Part shown: positions 11,457 to 21,739 of the stretch, piece by piece
Position numbering within the stretch: position 1 is the first letter of the stretch
Layout of the letters: the number at the start of each line of letters is the position of its first letter
Program-made: the position numbers and the translations under genes
Notes under the pieces: model-generated
Database searches by the model: none
Seen by the model: only the letters and a program-made list of their open reading frames with translations
Told to the model about the DNA's origin: nothing
Assembly: GCA_019188255.1 (NCBI GenBank)
Contig: JAETXT010000001.1
Coordinates: 8,680,001-8,744,000, forward strand
Source: Verticillium longisporum
Lineage: Eukaryota > Ascomycota > Sordariomycetes > Glomerellales > Plectosphaerellaceae
DNA length: 64,000 nt
Direction of reading: 5' to 3'

Positions 11457-12973
11457 CTAGGCAAGGCTGAACCACTGCCCAAACACATTGTCAGGGTCGT
11501 ACTTGCTCTTAAGCTCTTTGAGTCGCGGGAGGCTCGAGCCATAAATAGCGACAAGTTCTTCGTCACCATGTGCAAAGTTGATGTATCTGTACCACGAGAG
11601 GGGGGCTTGTTAGCTTCAGAGCTCATTGCAATTGCAATCATTGGCAGTGTGGGAAAAGGCAGCACTCACGCCGGATTGGCCTTGGCATTAGGGGAAAAGC
11701 TCCAAATGTCGCGAACCTTGGAGGCAAAGTCGAGGGCCTGCGTGTCGAGGGCGGCATCCTTGTACCACGGTATGACAATGCCTTGCGCAAACGAGTCGAA
11801 GCGCAGTTCATCGTGCACAGCAGTGGCACCACGGCCGACCGACCTGGCCTTGGCGAGGTTGTAACGCTCAATCACAATGGCGGTATTCTCCGCACCAGGC
11901 TGCTTCTGGAAGTCGGCAAACAGGTCCCAAACGGCAGGCCAGCTCGAGGCCCCCATATCCTTGAGAGCGGTGGTGAAGGCCGGCTTGCGGCCGCCGCGGC
12001 CGCAGAAGAAGTCGTTGGCGACATTCCAGCCCGTGTAAGGGGTGATGGAGCTGCTGTTTGTCTGGGGACCAAGATCGTACAGGGACGCAAACGCCTTGCG
12101 ACCCGATGTCTCGTCGCCGCCACGGAGGTAGCCAGTGACTAGTACGGTGGGGGTGTTTTTGCCGTCGCCTGAGTTGGCCAGGATGAGGAAGACAACTTGC
12201 TGAGGTAGAAGCGGGAGGTCCTGGATGGCTTGGGCGACCTGGGCGATCTTGGAGTGGTCGAAGGTCAGAGACGTGAGCCAAGCGTTGCGGTCGGCGGTAG
12301 GGAAAGCGTTGACAGTTGCGTAGGTGACGATACCGAAGTTCGGGCCCGCACCGCGCATGGCCCAGAAGAGATCTGGGTTGGAGGACGGCGAGACATTGAT
12401 CGCCTTTCCTTCGGGGGTGATAACGCGGAGAGACAGGATGTTGTCGACCGCCATGCCGAATTCGCCGATGAGATTACCGTATCCGCCACCGAGGCCCGCG
12501 CCGAGGGCACCGACGCAGTTACAGTTGCCCGTCTGGATGAGAACACCGGCCTTGTCTGCAGCGGCAATGACCTCGCTGATGATGGCACCGCCGCCAATCA
12601 CCGCCGTCTTCTTGTCTTGGCTAATGGTCACCTGGTTTAGGCCGGCCATGTTCAGAATGACTCCGGTGGTGTTGAAGCTAAATGCCGCCCAGCCATTGCC
12701 GCCATTCTGAGGCAGGAGAGGGATCTTGTTCGCGGCACAGTATTTCACAACAGCCTTGATGTCGCTCTCACACTTGGGGCTGACAACGACGGCCGGCGCC
12801 GGGGGCTCGAATTCGCTCCATCGCGTGCGCACCGTGATTTGGGCACCCGGGTGCTTGATGAGACGGTTCAAGTCGTCGGCGACGGACCGAGGGGTGAGGC
12901 TGATTGCTGAAGCTGCAACTGCACTGACAAGGTGCAGGCTGATTAGGAGTTTGCGCAAAGTGAAGATGGCCAT
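11457..12973 (-). CDS. Secreted FAD-dependent oxidoreductase, berberine-bridge type
   Basis: Flavin oxidase of the PCMH/BBE family, 477 residues, likely secreted and acting on sugars or secondary metabolites. Exons 12973-11670 and 11586-11457 flank an 83-bp GTGAGT...ACAG intron. I chose the ATG at 12973 because a signal peptide follows directly ([20 protein letters not shown]). The FAD-binding PCMH domain spans about residues 50-225, with [50 protein letters not shown] and [19 protein letters not shown]. The C-terminal BBE motif is in exon 2 ([10 protein letters not shown] and [14 protein letters not shown]). The usual RSGGH histidine that can bind FAD covalently is replaced by QNGGN, while the CxxG cysteine region is kept, so attachment may be through Cys only or absent. 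The substrate cannot be told. Confidence 0.9.
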
Positions 12974-14327
12974 GATAGCTGATTTTAAAGAAAGTATGCT
13001 GATGAACGGCCGGGTTGGACAGACTTTGGATGGCAAAGTCGGTAATGAGAAGAGCCAGGGGACACACCTGGGCCTCCAATGGACACCATCACATTATATT
13101 ATAGGCGACCAGTGAGCTGGGTCTGCCCGTGAAGGAGCTGGAGATGCCTGATCGTCTGCATGGCTGCTGCGTGCCATTTCACTGCCCCTGTAGATTCACG
13201 TTGCCCCTGTACCAACATACGTGGTGCCTTGAAAAGCAACGCCCTGACTCGCCGCATGCATTATATTACGCTGTCCACCAAGGTGAGCGACAGCCAAGCC
13301 TTCAAGGCCTCTTAAGCATGGTCAGGGCTACCGATACACATTGTCTCACCGCTGTAGTTGCAACCTGCCCACGCGTCTTTTCAGGGGGGATTGCCAGCAG
13401 GCCCAGAATGTTTTGGTTGAGACCCTGTTTATAGTTCAACGGCCCCTTGGCTTGGCATGCTCGCGGCAACCGCCGTCCCTTGATGCAGAAACCAATGATT
13501 GCAAAAGCCCCCGCTACTGATCGAATCAAGGCCTTCGCCGCCCCGGCCTGGAATCCAGGACTGTGCCTTGGTTTATCGGGTTCACCCCGCCTCTTCTTCC
13601 ACACCCGTTTTACCAGTCACTTGTGGCGGTGGTGCCGTCGGCGTACATTGACGATTCAAGTACCTTGATCAGATACGCTTTTGGAGTGCACGCCTGTCAA
13701 CTATGTATCGGCATGTTTGTTCGGATTGCCAACCTATCACCAAGAACCGATAGGCTTCGGTCACTCGGCGGCTGTTCGAGACAAGACGACCCAGTCGATC
13801 AGACGCATCGGCTACAGAGTATCCGACTTTCTTCGTTCAATGATCTTCACGACATCATTTTGCTGTATGTCTACCATGCCATGTCGGCGGAGATTACCGC
13901 CAGTACGTGACGAGGAGGGGGAGGTTATCCCGCCGCCCTTTTGCTCTGTGTACTGGACGCACAGATGTGCACGCACGTTCGATGGCATACATGTACATCA
14001 TGGCACCCGTCCGTAGCGCACCAGAAGTTCGGGACGGCATTTTCGGCAACATGCTCCATGCGTAGCTTGGAACTTTCTCGGAAACGTAGCGTAGATTAGA
14101 CTCTTGAAGGGTGCCATTCCAGGAAGGCCCCTGTGGTGATGCTTGATTCGTGGCAAGTCTCGCTTCCTTTCTACCCGATAGAAATGGCCTATACGAACAT
14201 GACAGCTTGTTTTTGGTTTTCCTTTTGGGGGGACCAGGAATCACAACACTGAAAAGAACTGCCAAAGCATGTTTCTTGATTTACTCTCGACGCCCGCTGG
14301 GCCCTTCGCTTCCCACCTCAGCAGACA
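12974..14327. other. Intergenic, no supported gene
   Basis: Promoter side of the FAD oxidase (an AT-rich TATA-like stretch lies at about 13090-13103) and 3' flank of the rhodopsin-domain gene. No frame with a recognisable domain. Confidence 0.45.
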
Positions 14328-15833
14328 TCATACCCTGGGACCAAGCGGCCCAACACCAGACTCGGCCGGTGGTAGATATATCGCGCTAGAGTCGTCTGCC
14401 GGTTCCACCGTTTGACGTATCCTGGTCTCCTTGACCACCGTCCCGCTCGCCGGCGACGCGGACCTTGTGTGGCTGTTGCCGGCGTTGAGTTCCATCTCGT
14501 CCAGCTCTGTGTATGGCATGCTGTTGTGGCTGCCCTTCTTCCCCCCCTTCCTGGCAGAGCCGTAGCCCAGCTCGTACGAGTTGTTGCCAGTCGCTGTTTC
14601 TTTTGGGAACACGTGTCTCCAAATCGGTCGCAGGGTTGGCAGGCATGCGCACACGACCGCCATGGACAGTTCAATGTTGGTCCAGAAGAACACGGGGGCG
14701 GTGTAATCTGTCTCTGCCTTTAGCATGGATCACACAAGTCTGAGCGTAGTAGATAGCGCGAGCGCCGCGTCTTACAAATGATGTCGTTGGGGTAGTGAAC
14801 GTATTGTTTGGCGATTGCATACACAGCAATCACGCGAGTGACGCTGACGGCACAGACACTAAACCTCCGTTAATTAGACTGCTCTTCAATGCTCACAATA
14901 TTGGGAGCTGTCAAGACTGGGAACTCACGCGGCGCCGAGACTCAACATGCCAAGGACGGCAATCTTTTTCCGCAACTTGAGCTGGACGCTCATGACCATG
15001 GGAATGGGCAGGACGAGAATGGTAAAGTCGGCCACGACGTTGGTGTACAGGACCGTCAGGAACATGGCCACCTGGTTGACGCACTTTTTATCTTGGAAAA
15101 AGTCGATAAAGGCAGTAACCGGGTAGCAGGTGAAGAGGTGCGAGAAGAAGAAGCTGATGGTCCAGACGATCACGTAGCCGAGCACGCAGTACACGACCCA
15201 TTGAAACTTGCGGTTCGGAAAGAGACTTAGGTAGAGAACGAGAATGGATGACTTGACGAGACCGAGACCGACGATGGAGATCATGTTCAAGGCGAACTTC
15301 GACTGTTCGCATCGCCGTGTCAGCCCTTTCTAGCGCGATGCAGGTGTGCGGAAATAGGGATCAGGATTGTGTTTGACGAGGCCGGACTTGACTGACCTTT
15401 TCGAAGAACGCTAGACCTGGATCTTCCATGATGGCTGTCCCATCGGGATGTTGTGGCTGGTGCTGGCCCAGGTGTCCATGATATGTTGCTAAATAGGCAA
15501 TAATCAGCATCTCGTCCAGCTAGATAGCTGGTGTCTAACCCTTTTGCGGGAAAACTTAGAATCTTAAATCCTTACCGGCTAATTGCAAAGAACAGCAGAC
15601 GATGGAGAGGACCTGTGATGTGGCGTTAGATGAGAACCCGGAGTTGTTCATACACGTCATCCAACAACGTAGCTCACCAGTGCTGCGCCGGCCAAGTAGT
15701 CGTCCAAAGTGATGCGTTTGATGATCAATCTAGCCCAGATTCGAAGGCAATAAAATACGATGGGAAGAAACATGAAACCAACAGCCAGCCCTATCATCTG
15801 GTTCTTGGTGTATTCATGGGTCATGACCACCAT
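14328..15833 (-). CDS. PTH11-type rhodopsin-domain integral membrane protein
   Basis: Seven-TM protein of the fungal Rhodopsin-domain family that includes PTH11-like receptors; plasma membrane, ligand unknown. Six exons (15833-15678, 15612-15576, 15488-15397, 15302-14929, 14858-14776, 14707-14328) join in phase to 373 residues, all with GT-AG introns of 65-94 bp. Marks are TM1 MIGLAVGFMFLPIVFYCLR, the family signature ITLDDYLAGAAL, SIVGLGLVKSSILVLYLSLF with FPNRKFQ, the cysteine loop FTCYPV...DKKCVNQ, LPIPMVMSVQLKLRKKIAVL, and the closing FFWTNIELSMAVVCACLPTLRP. The cytosolic tail is hydrophilic (SASPASGT and neighbours). No CFEM domain is present. The start could be the ATG at 15833 or 15824; an extra upstream exon cannot be excluded. 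Confidence 0.85.
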
Positions 15834-18090
15834 CTTGGCGGGCAATGTTGGGACAAAGAATTGGTGGCATCTAACGTCTCTTTGGAAATGCGAGAAGAAC
15901 CAACAGATGTATTGTGATGGCTTAACAAGTACATGCGGCGATGGGGGACTAAATGTAGAATTACGCCTGGACGTGGCCTCGCATGGGGGAAACGCTGTGA
16001 AATATTACTGATGACTCGAGGAATTGACAGAGATGCCGTTCATGGTCCAGAATGATGCGAATGGGAGGCTTTCGCCAGGGGGCATACTGTACTATGCTTG
16101 GCGACCGTTGCAATTCCCGGCAATGGCACCCACGCATCTGCGGACGAAACTGTCTTTCTGCATGGCCGCGTTGTATCTCCTGCGTCGCCCTACGCTGGCT
16201 ACCTGCGGCAAGTACCTTCGAAGGCAGGCTGTAACGTTCGAGCCCACACAACCTAAACCTTGGGCATCAGCCTTTCCAAGGATCATGACTGATGTTGCTA
16301 GTGACGTCGAAGGTATCCTAGCAAGAACCCGGTGCCCGCGCGCGGGCTAGCCGTGGCGGGGACCGCCCGACAGGGGTCATGGGACTTATGATAAGATTCC
16401 TTCTTCGTGCAAGGGGCAGGAGTTAGGGTTCTGACTCGTTAGCTGGGCTATAATTATGTCCCGATATGAGATATACCTTGGCCTTCGTGTCAGGCAACTG
16501 GTCATGCCCCGATTGATTTCATGCGCAGCCTGATGCTCTTTATCAGAAGACTCACGATGAGCTTTTGAGTTTTTCCTCGGTTCTGCTAACGACATGGAAA
16601 GAGAAAGTTCAATTGTCGGATCTGTCGTCAGCAGAACTCTGCTGATATCATAACAGCCATCTCCTGGGAAGTTTGACTTTGCCCAATCTCACCAGAGCCT
16701 CAGAGCAGAATAACGAGCGATATGAGGCAGTGTTGGGGAGGGGGAGGAGGGGCTCTAGTCAACTGGGAAGGTTCGTGCGAGCGATGTTCCACTATTCTCT
16801 GTATTCGCCCGGCTGCATACGCAACCGGCAGTTCATACTGACTTTGTCATCAAAGTCGCATTGGGCCGTTTCTGGTGTGCTCTGCTTCTCGCCATTGCCG
16901 AGATCAACTGCTTGGGCTGGCATCGTAGGTTGACTGGACATACCGTGTGGCAGGGACGACTGCTGAAAACGTGGCACCTGAGGTGTGAACAGATGCGGCT
17001 TCGAAGCTGTTGGCTGTTTGCGACGCACGGTTTGTCGTTGTGAGAGGCCTCTATGACCCTGTTGCCGTCTGATTTATCTTACCGGTTCTATGTTAGCCGA
17101 TTCCGATATGCCGATCTTTTACGGCAGCAACTTTGATAGCCGAAGTCAGGGTGGCTGCATATCGCAATCGTGCAATAACTATCAGCACATACCTGGTTAA
17201 TGTCGTATATCGATAAAGACAGTCTTTTGCCCGATAGTTACGCGTCTTAGTAATAGCTGACAACCCCGCGAGACTCGAGCCATTCTGCATCAAAATCAGT
17301 CGACAATGTACATGTAGCTTCCGCCGTTGATTCAAGTGACTGCCGACGTGGCAGACGTGGCAGACCTCTTAAGCCCCTGGGCTTCTGGTGTGTACCAGGT
17401 CATGCCCTGATGTTGCCCTTGACACAGCCGACGTCTTTGTCCAGGGAAACGTGGCTTGGCTGAAGTGACCATTCTGAAGTCTGATTATCCCTGATAAATT
17501 TGTGTTTGAGAAATTCTCACCAGTAGTTTCAAGCCCCCCTCCCAGGAACCTGGATGATGGTACGAACACATTTTCTAATGATTTGTAAGGTCCCATCGCC
17601 AACTGCCAAGGCTTCGACTAATTTTGACACCATGATACTGAGTTTCCCCTTTTTTTCTTTGCTGAAAAGATGTCGAATGTCGAGAAGTCAGTGATCAAGC
17701 CTAGTCTCGTGAATCTGTCTCATCAGGTTCCTCGACGGTGACCGGTTCCTCCAGCAAGCTTCTGGACGACACGTGTTTGATACACGCAGCAGACGATAGT
17801 TCAGGAAGCAAGTCCATATGTCAGAAGAGTATTGTTTCAGTTGACAAGTTCACGCCTGTTGACCCAAATGATAGCGATGGTCTGCATCGAAAGCTACAAT
17901 GTGAATTAAGGCCCTCTACTACCCAAAAGTTACACAGTCGAAAGACACAGCGCGTCCTCTCTGAATGACCATCCTCAACCAAGGGCAGACAAAGGACTTT
18001 GATGAGATAAAGCATAACCAACTACGACTGCCAGAGCAGCTTGAACAGGTGACCGGCTTGCAAGATCAAGGTCAAAGTCCAGCGTGTTCT
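15834..18090. other. 2.2-kb intergenic stretch, no supported gene
   Basis: No domain, tRNA or clear transposon end. Base composition varies, with AT-richer parts around 16380-16700 and 17080-17330. It could contain old repeats that I cannot identify by eye. Confidence 0.45.
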
Positions 18091-18976
18091 TCAACCCCAC
18101 GGCTTGAACTCGGGGGCGAGGAAGCCGGGGCAATAGGTCTCCCAGCAGAAGTATTGCGACTCGTTGATGTACCACGCAAAGTTCCAGTCGCTTCCGTGCT
18201 TTTCGCGGTTCGCCATCTCGGCGGCGCCCCAATTCTTGGCCCACAGCGTCTTGCGCAGGTTGTCCGGCATTCTTTCCCACTCGATGAGGCCGGCGCCCAC
18301 GCCCCAGCGCCAGCTCTTCCAGTGGTTCTCGGGCGGCTCGTCTCCGTCGTTGGCCCAGCGGAAGGCGTGGGTCAGCGCGCCGTCCTTGTGGTACACGACC
18401 TTGGGGTGGGTGCCATGCTCGAACCGCGGGGCGGCGGTGCGGCCGTCGAGGATGCGAATGTCCCACTTGCCGTGCTGCGAGATGCTGACGAACTTGAGCT
18501 GGCCATGCTGCACCCAGACGGCAATGTGCTCCCAGTCGTGCCGGTGGGCGCCCCAGCCAAAGTCGGCCTCGAAGTAGTAGTCGTACATGTGCACGCACCA
18601 GCCGTTGTTGCAGCGCGAGCGCACGTAAATATTGGTCTGTTGCAGGTGGACCTCCTTGCGGCACCAGCCGAGGATCTCGCCGGCCGGCTTGTTCTCGTCC
18701 TGGCCGGCGTTGAGCTGGCCTGAGGGAGAGATGGCGACCGTGTTGTAGCATGAGTCCGTATCGTAGTCGAGCGCCGGGCACCACTTTTCCTGCTCGGACC
18801 ATGCCGAGCCGCCGAGGGGCTGGAGGAGATCGCGGCGGATGAGCTTCGTGGTAGGCGTGTCTGGCAGGAGTTGCGATGACTGCCGGCAACAGGAGCAGAG
18901 CCGCCACAGCGGAGAAGGAGGCCGTTCTGAGAGAAGGTATGTTGTAGAAGATGAGTTCTCTAACTTTAACTACCAT
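18091..18976 (-). CDS. Necrosis- and ethylene-inducing NPP1/NLP family protein, frame conflict near N-terminus
   Basis: The family is secreted by plant-associated microbes; many members damage dicot plasma membranes by binding GIPC sphingolipids, others are non-toxic. The body of the protein is in one frame ending at 18091. It shows the family hallmarks: a Cys pair (CYNT and WCRKE), RSRCNNGWC, the conserved heptapeptide region in the form GAHRHDWE, and WRWG. The only ATG with a good hydrophobic signal peptide (AALLLLPAVIATPA), at 18976, lies in another frame. The two frames meet at about 18850-18880, and no standard intron explains the switch. The gene may therefore be inactive, or the sequence may carry a single-base error. 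No ATG precedes the body in its own frame. Confidence 0.75.
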
Positions 18977-21739
18977 ATGACTTGTGGGAGTGGCTCTGTC
19001 CTCATCGCTGCAAGGAGTGCAGCTGGCATGCTATTTTATACACGATTTATACACGTGGGAAAGCAAACGACGATGCTTTCGATAGACCATGTTTTACGAG
19101 TAGCAGACGTTGATTGGAGTGAGAATGGAAATGAGCAGTTGGAAGTCATCTACACTTTGCGCGGGCTATGCCTTCGCTGACTGCAGGGCCTTGAAGCTGT
19201 CGGTGATTTGAACGAGAGACTGCCATCGTGAAGAGCACATGGCTGCATTGGCTAGATGATTTTACCAATCATTTACCCCCAGCTTGATTGGGTTCTTCTT
19301 ACGAGATGGTGCGTGATTGGGCAGTTGATGTCGTGCATGGTATGCTCGTAGCCATGAAGACTCGGTGGATCCAACCCCTGGTGTTCAGCTGCTTACACTG
19401 CGTCCGCAAGGGCCAGCAAGAGCCTTCTCGAGCGCGGGCGCGTGTCGCCATGGGTTTCCGACTGCAGGCGTGGAGATTTCCATCATTTGAAATCACTGGA
19501 TGTGTAAAAGTGCATGTTTGGGAGAATCGTGGCGCAAATCCGAGTCTCGTGGTGCCAAACCAATTCGAACAAGCGGCCGCATGGCCCGCGCGCCGCCGCC
19601 CTACCAGTATGGTTAGGAATTCGTAGACTAGGGGACGGCCGGGGTGCTGAAAGCGAGCAAGAATTTCTCTCAATCGGGATGTATTTGCTAGAAATCTGGG
19701 GATGCACGCACTAAATTCCCTCATCCCATGGAGCGGATCCGTGCTGAAAACTCCATATAATCGAGATGATGCTTGCCATAGGAGGAATATTGTAAGCTCA
19801 CGAGAGCTGCTCTTACTCAATACGGCCGATGCTTTGCATCATCTTTGTGTGGATGTTGCCGGTACTCTTTCCTTGGAGCGTGTTGCGTCACAGAAACGTG
19901 GATGGTTGGCTTCGGATAAATACTGACCTCGACACCAATCGTGGACAATTTCGGTCACCGATGGGTAACTGTCTGGTCCAACAACTGCGACTTCACCAAG
20001 AAAATATCGTGCGGCGTCAAGATCCGGCGGCAAGAAGCCAATTGACCGTACCATGAAAGTCCGAGACACTCTTGCAGATCTCGTCCGGCATATCTAGATG
20101 AGAGGACCGGTCTCTGGATATCTTCAAGCCTCCGATTGATGACCATGACTCTATCAAATGAAGTATTGAGCTGCAAGATAAATCAACAGCCAACGACCCA
20201 GGCTGTCCACCAAGCACTACTGTTTAGAAATAGCACGACTGCTTGAAAAGTCCATGTAGCCTCCGGGTTAGTTTCTCCCGTGTTCCCTCTCAAGGCCAGA
20301 CACAGTTGCGATGGACGGCGATGCCGCCCTCCCGCGGAGACCTGCGAAGAATCACGGGCTGTTGATATATCGATGACTGCGAACATCTGTGGAATCACCA
20401 CCTGGTTACTGCATTACGAAACACTTTGAGCTCGGAGAACCTTGAGAGTAAGCACCTCTGTCGCGCACCACCGACTTGCCGAATCTGAGAGTGAAGGGGA
20501 TCCTTGGTATGAATTTGCAGCTTTGCCGCCGCATGGCTCATGGCTCAGGGGCAACCGTACAGGTCTTCGCGCCCGATGAGCAGAGGCCATCTCAGAACCC
20601 GATCTGGACCCTGTCCGATCGTTCGTTCCTATTGCAAGTTGATACGATGCAAGCCTCAGGTTTTCCTTGGGACCGGTCAAGATATTTTCGATACGAGAAG
20701 CAAGTGGGGAGAGCGGATGATAAAAGATGTAAAGAGCCATTCATGGTGCTCCGCCAGGCAGACAGAATCAAGCAGCAGCCGTACTCAGCTTCCCCGAAGC
20801 TGCCCTGGTGCTTCCATGATACCATGTACCTTGATACTATGTACACGAAGAAAAACCTGGCCGGCCAACGAAAGTGCCCCATACAGTCTTGCTCCGCGTC
20901 ATGTTCAGACGTTCCTGAAGGAGACTCGGGGGGCTGAAAGCCTTCAAACTTATCGGGAGTACATGTAAGCCTGCCTCATCATTGATGGGGGAGACGACAC
21001 CGCCGTTGCACAGTTCCGCGTCTATGCCGAATGCAACCACTGCCTCCCCTTTTTTCTTCGCCCTCTCGGACCCAGGACAGACTCGGTCACTGCATTGGTG
21101 CCAATGAGTACGTGCACGATGTGACCTTGAACTGATACCCAGAGCTGCAGATCTCCGCAGACCTACCGCCGGACCTGACGAGGGGTTGGGTACTTGGTAC
21201 GATGGTCGTACCGGCATCTGCTACGGTTGCATGCAGCGTGGGCCGATGTGTTCGCCCGCCCTGCTTTTCGCCAGCCCGTCGAGTCATACTGCTCTCTACT
21301 AGAGCTGCGACGCGACTGACAGGGCCAGCGCAAGGACCATCTCGATCAGGTTTTATGAGCGTACATAGTACATAGTACTTTCTATTGCGGCAGAGGAGAT
21401 GGCTGGTCGACAGCCGGTAGCCGCAGAATGGCTCCATGGAGGCCGACCTCCACGAGGCCAAGGTTACCGATCACTGTCCAGGCGTTGTCGCAAAGCTGAT
21501 GGTGGCACTCATAGCCAAGTTGGTCTTTGGTCGGTCTGTTGCTCGGAATCATTGACAATCCTACCTTGCGTCAGAACGCCGGCCATGACAGCAAAGGCGT
21601 TCCTAAACCCAATCACGAGCATGAAGCGGTGGGAATCGATGAGCAGTCATAAAATCCATTACAATCCAGATAAGCCGAACCAAGGGTATACACGCAGTAA
21701 AATCCACACCACACATCGACAGGACATGTAGCAAACACT
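18977..21739. other. 2.8-kb intergenic stretch, no supported gene
   Basis: Upstream of the NLP gene and downstream of the kinesin. Apart from the TATA-like site I see only short chance frames. A small ACATAGT-type direct repeat occurs near 21362-21380. Confidence 0.45.
19032..19040 (-). promoter_or_regulatory. TATA-like box upstream of the NLP gene
   Basis: TATAAAATA on the minus strand, about 56 bp before the ATG at 18976. Position and sequence fit a TATA box of a strongly induced fungal gene. Confidence 0.4.

Noticed and set aside
17965..18723. Open frame of 252 codons on the plus strand
   Set aside because: Antisense shadow of the NLP gene caused by high third-position GC.
11457..18976. 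Secondary-metabolite gene cluster
   Set aside because: An FAD oxidase, a rhodopsin-domain protein and an NLP are neighbours, but there is no PKS, NRPS, terpene cyclase or DMATS backbone gene in the window.
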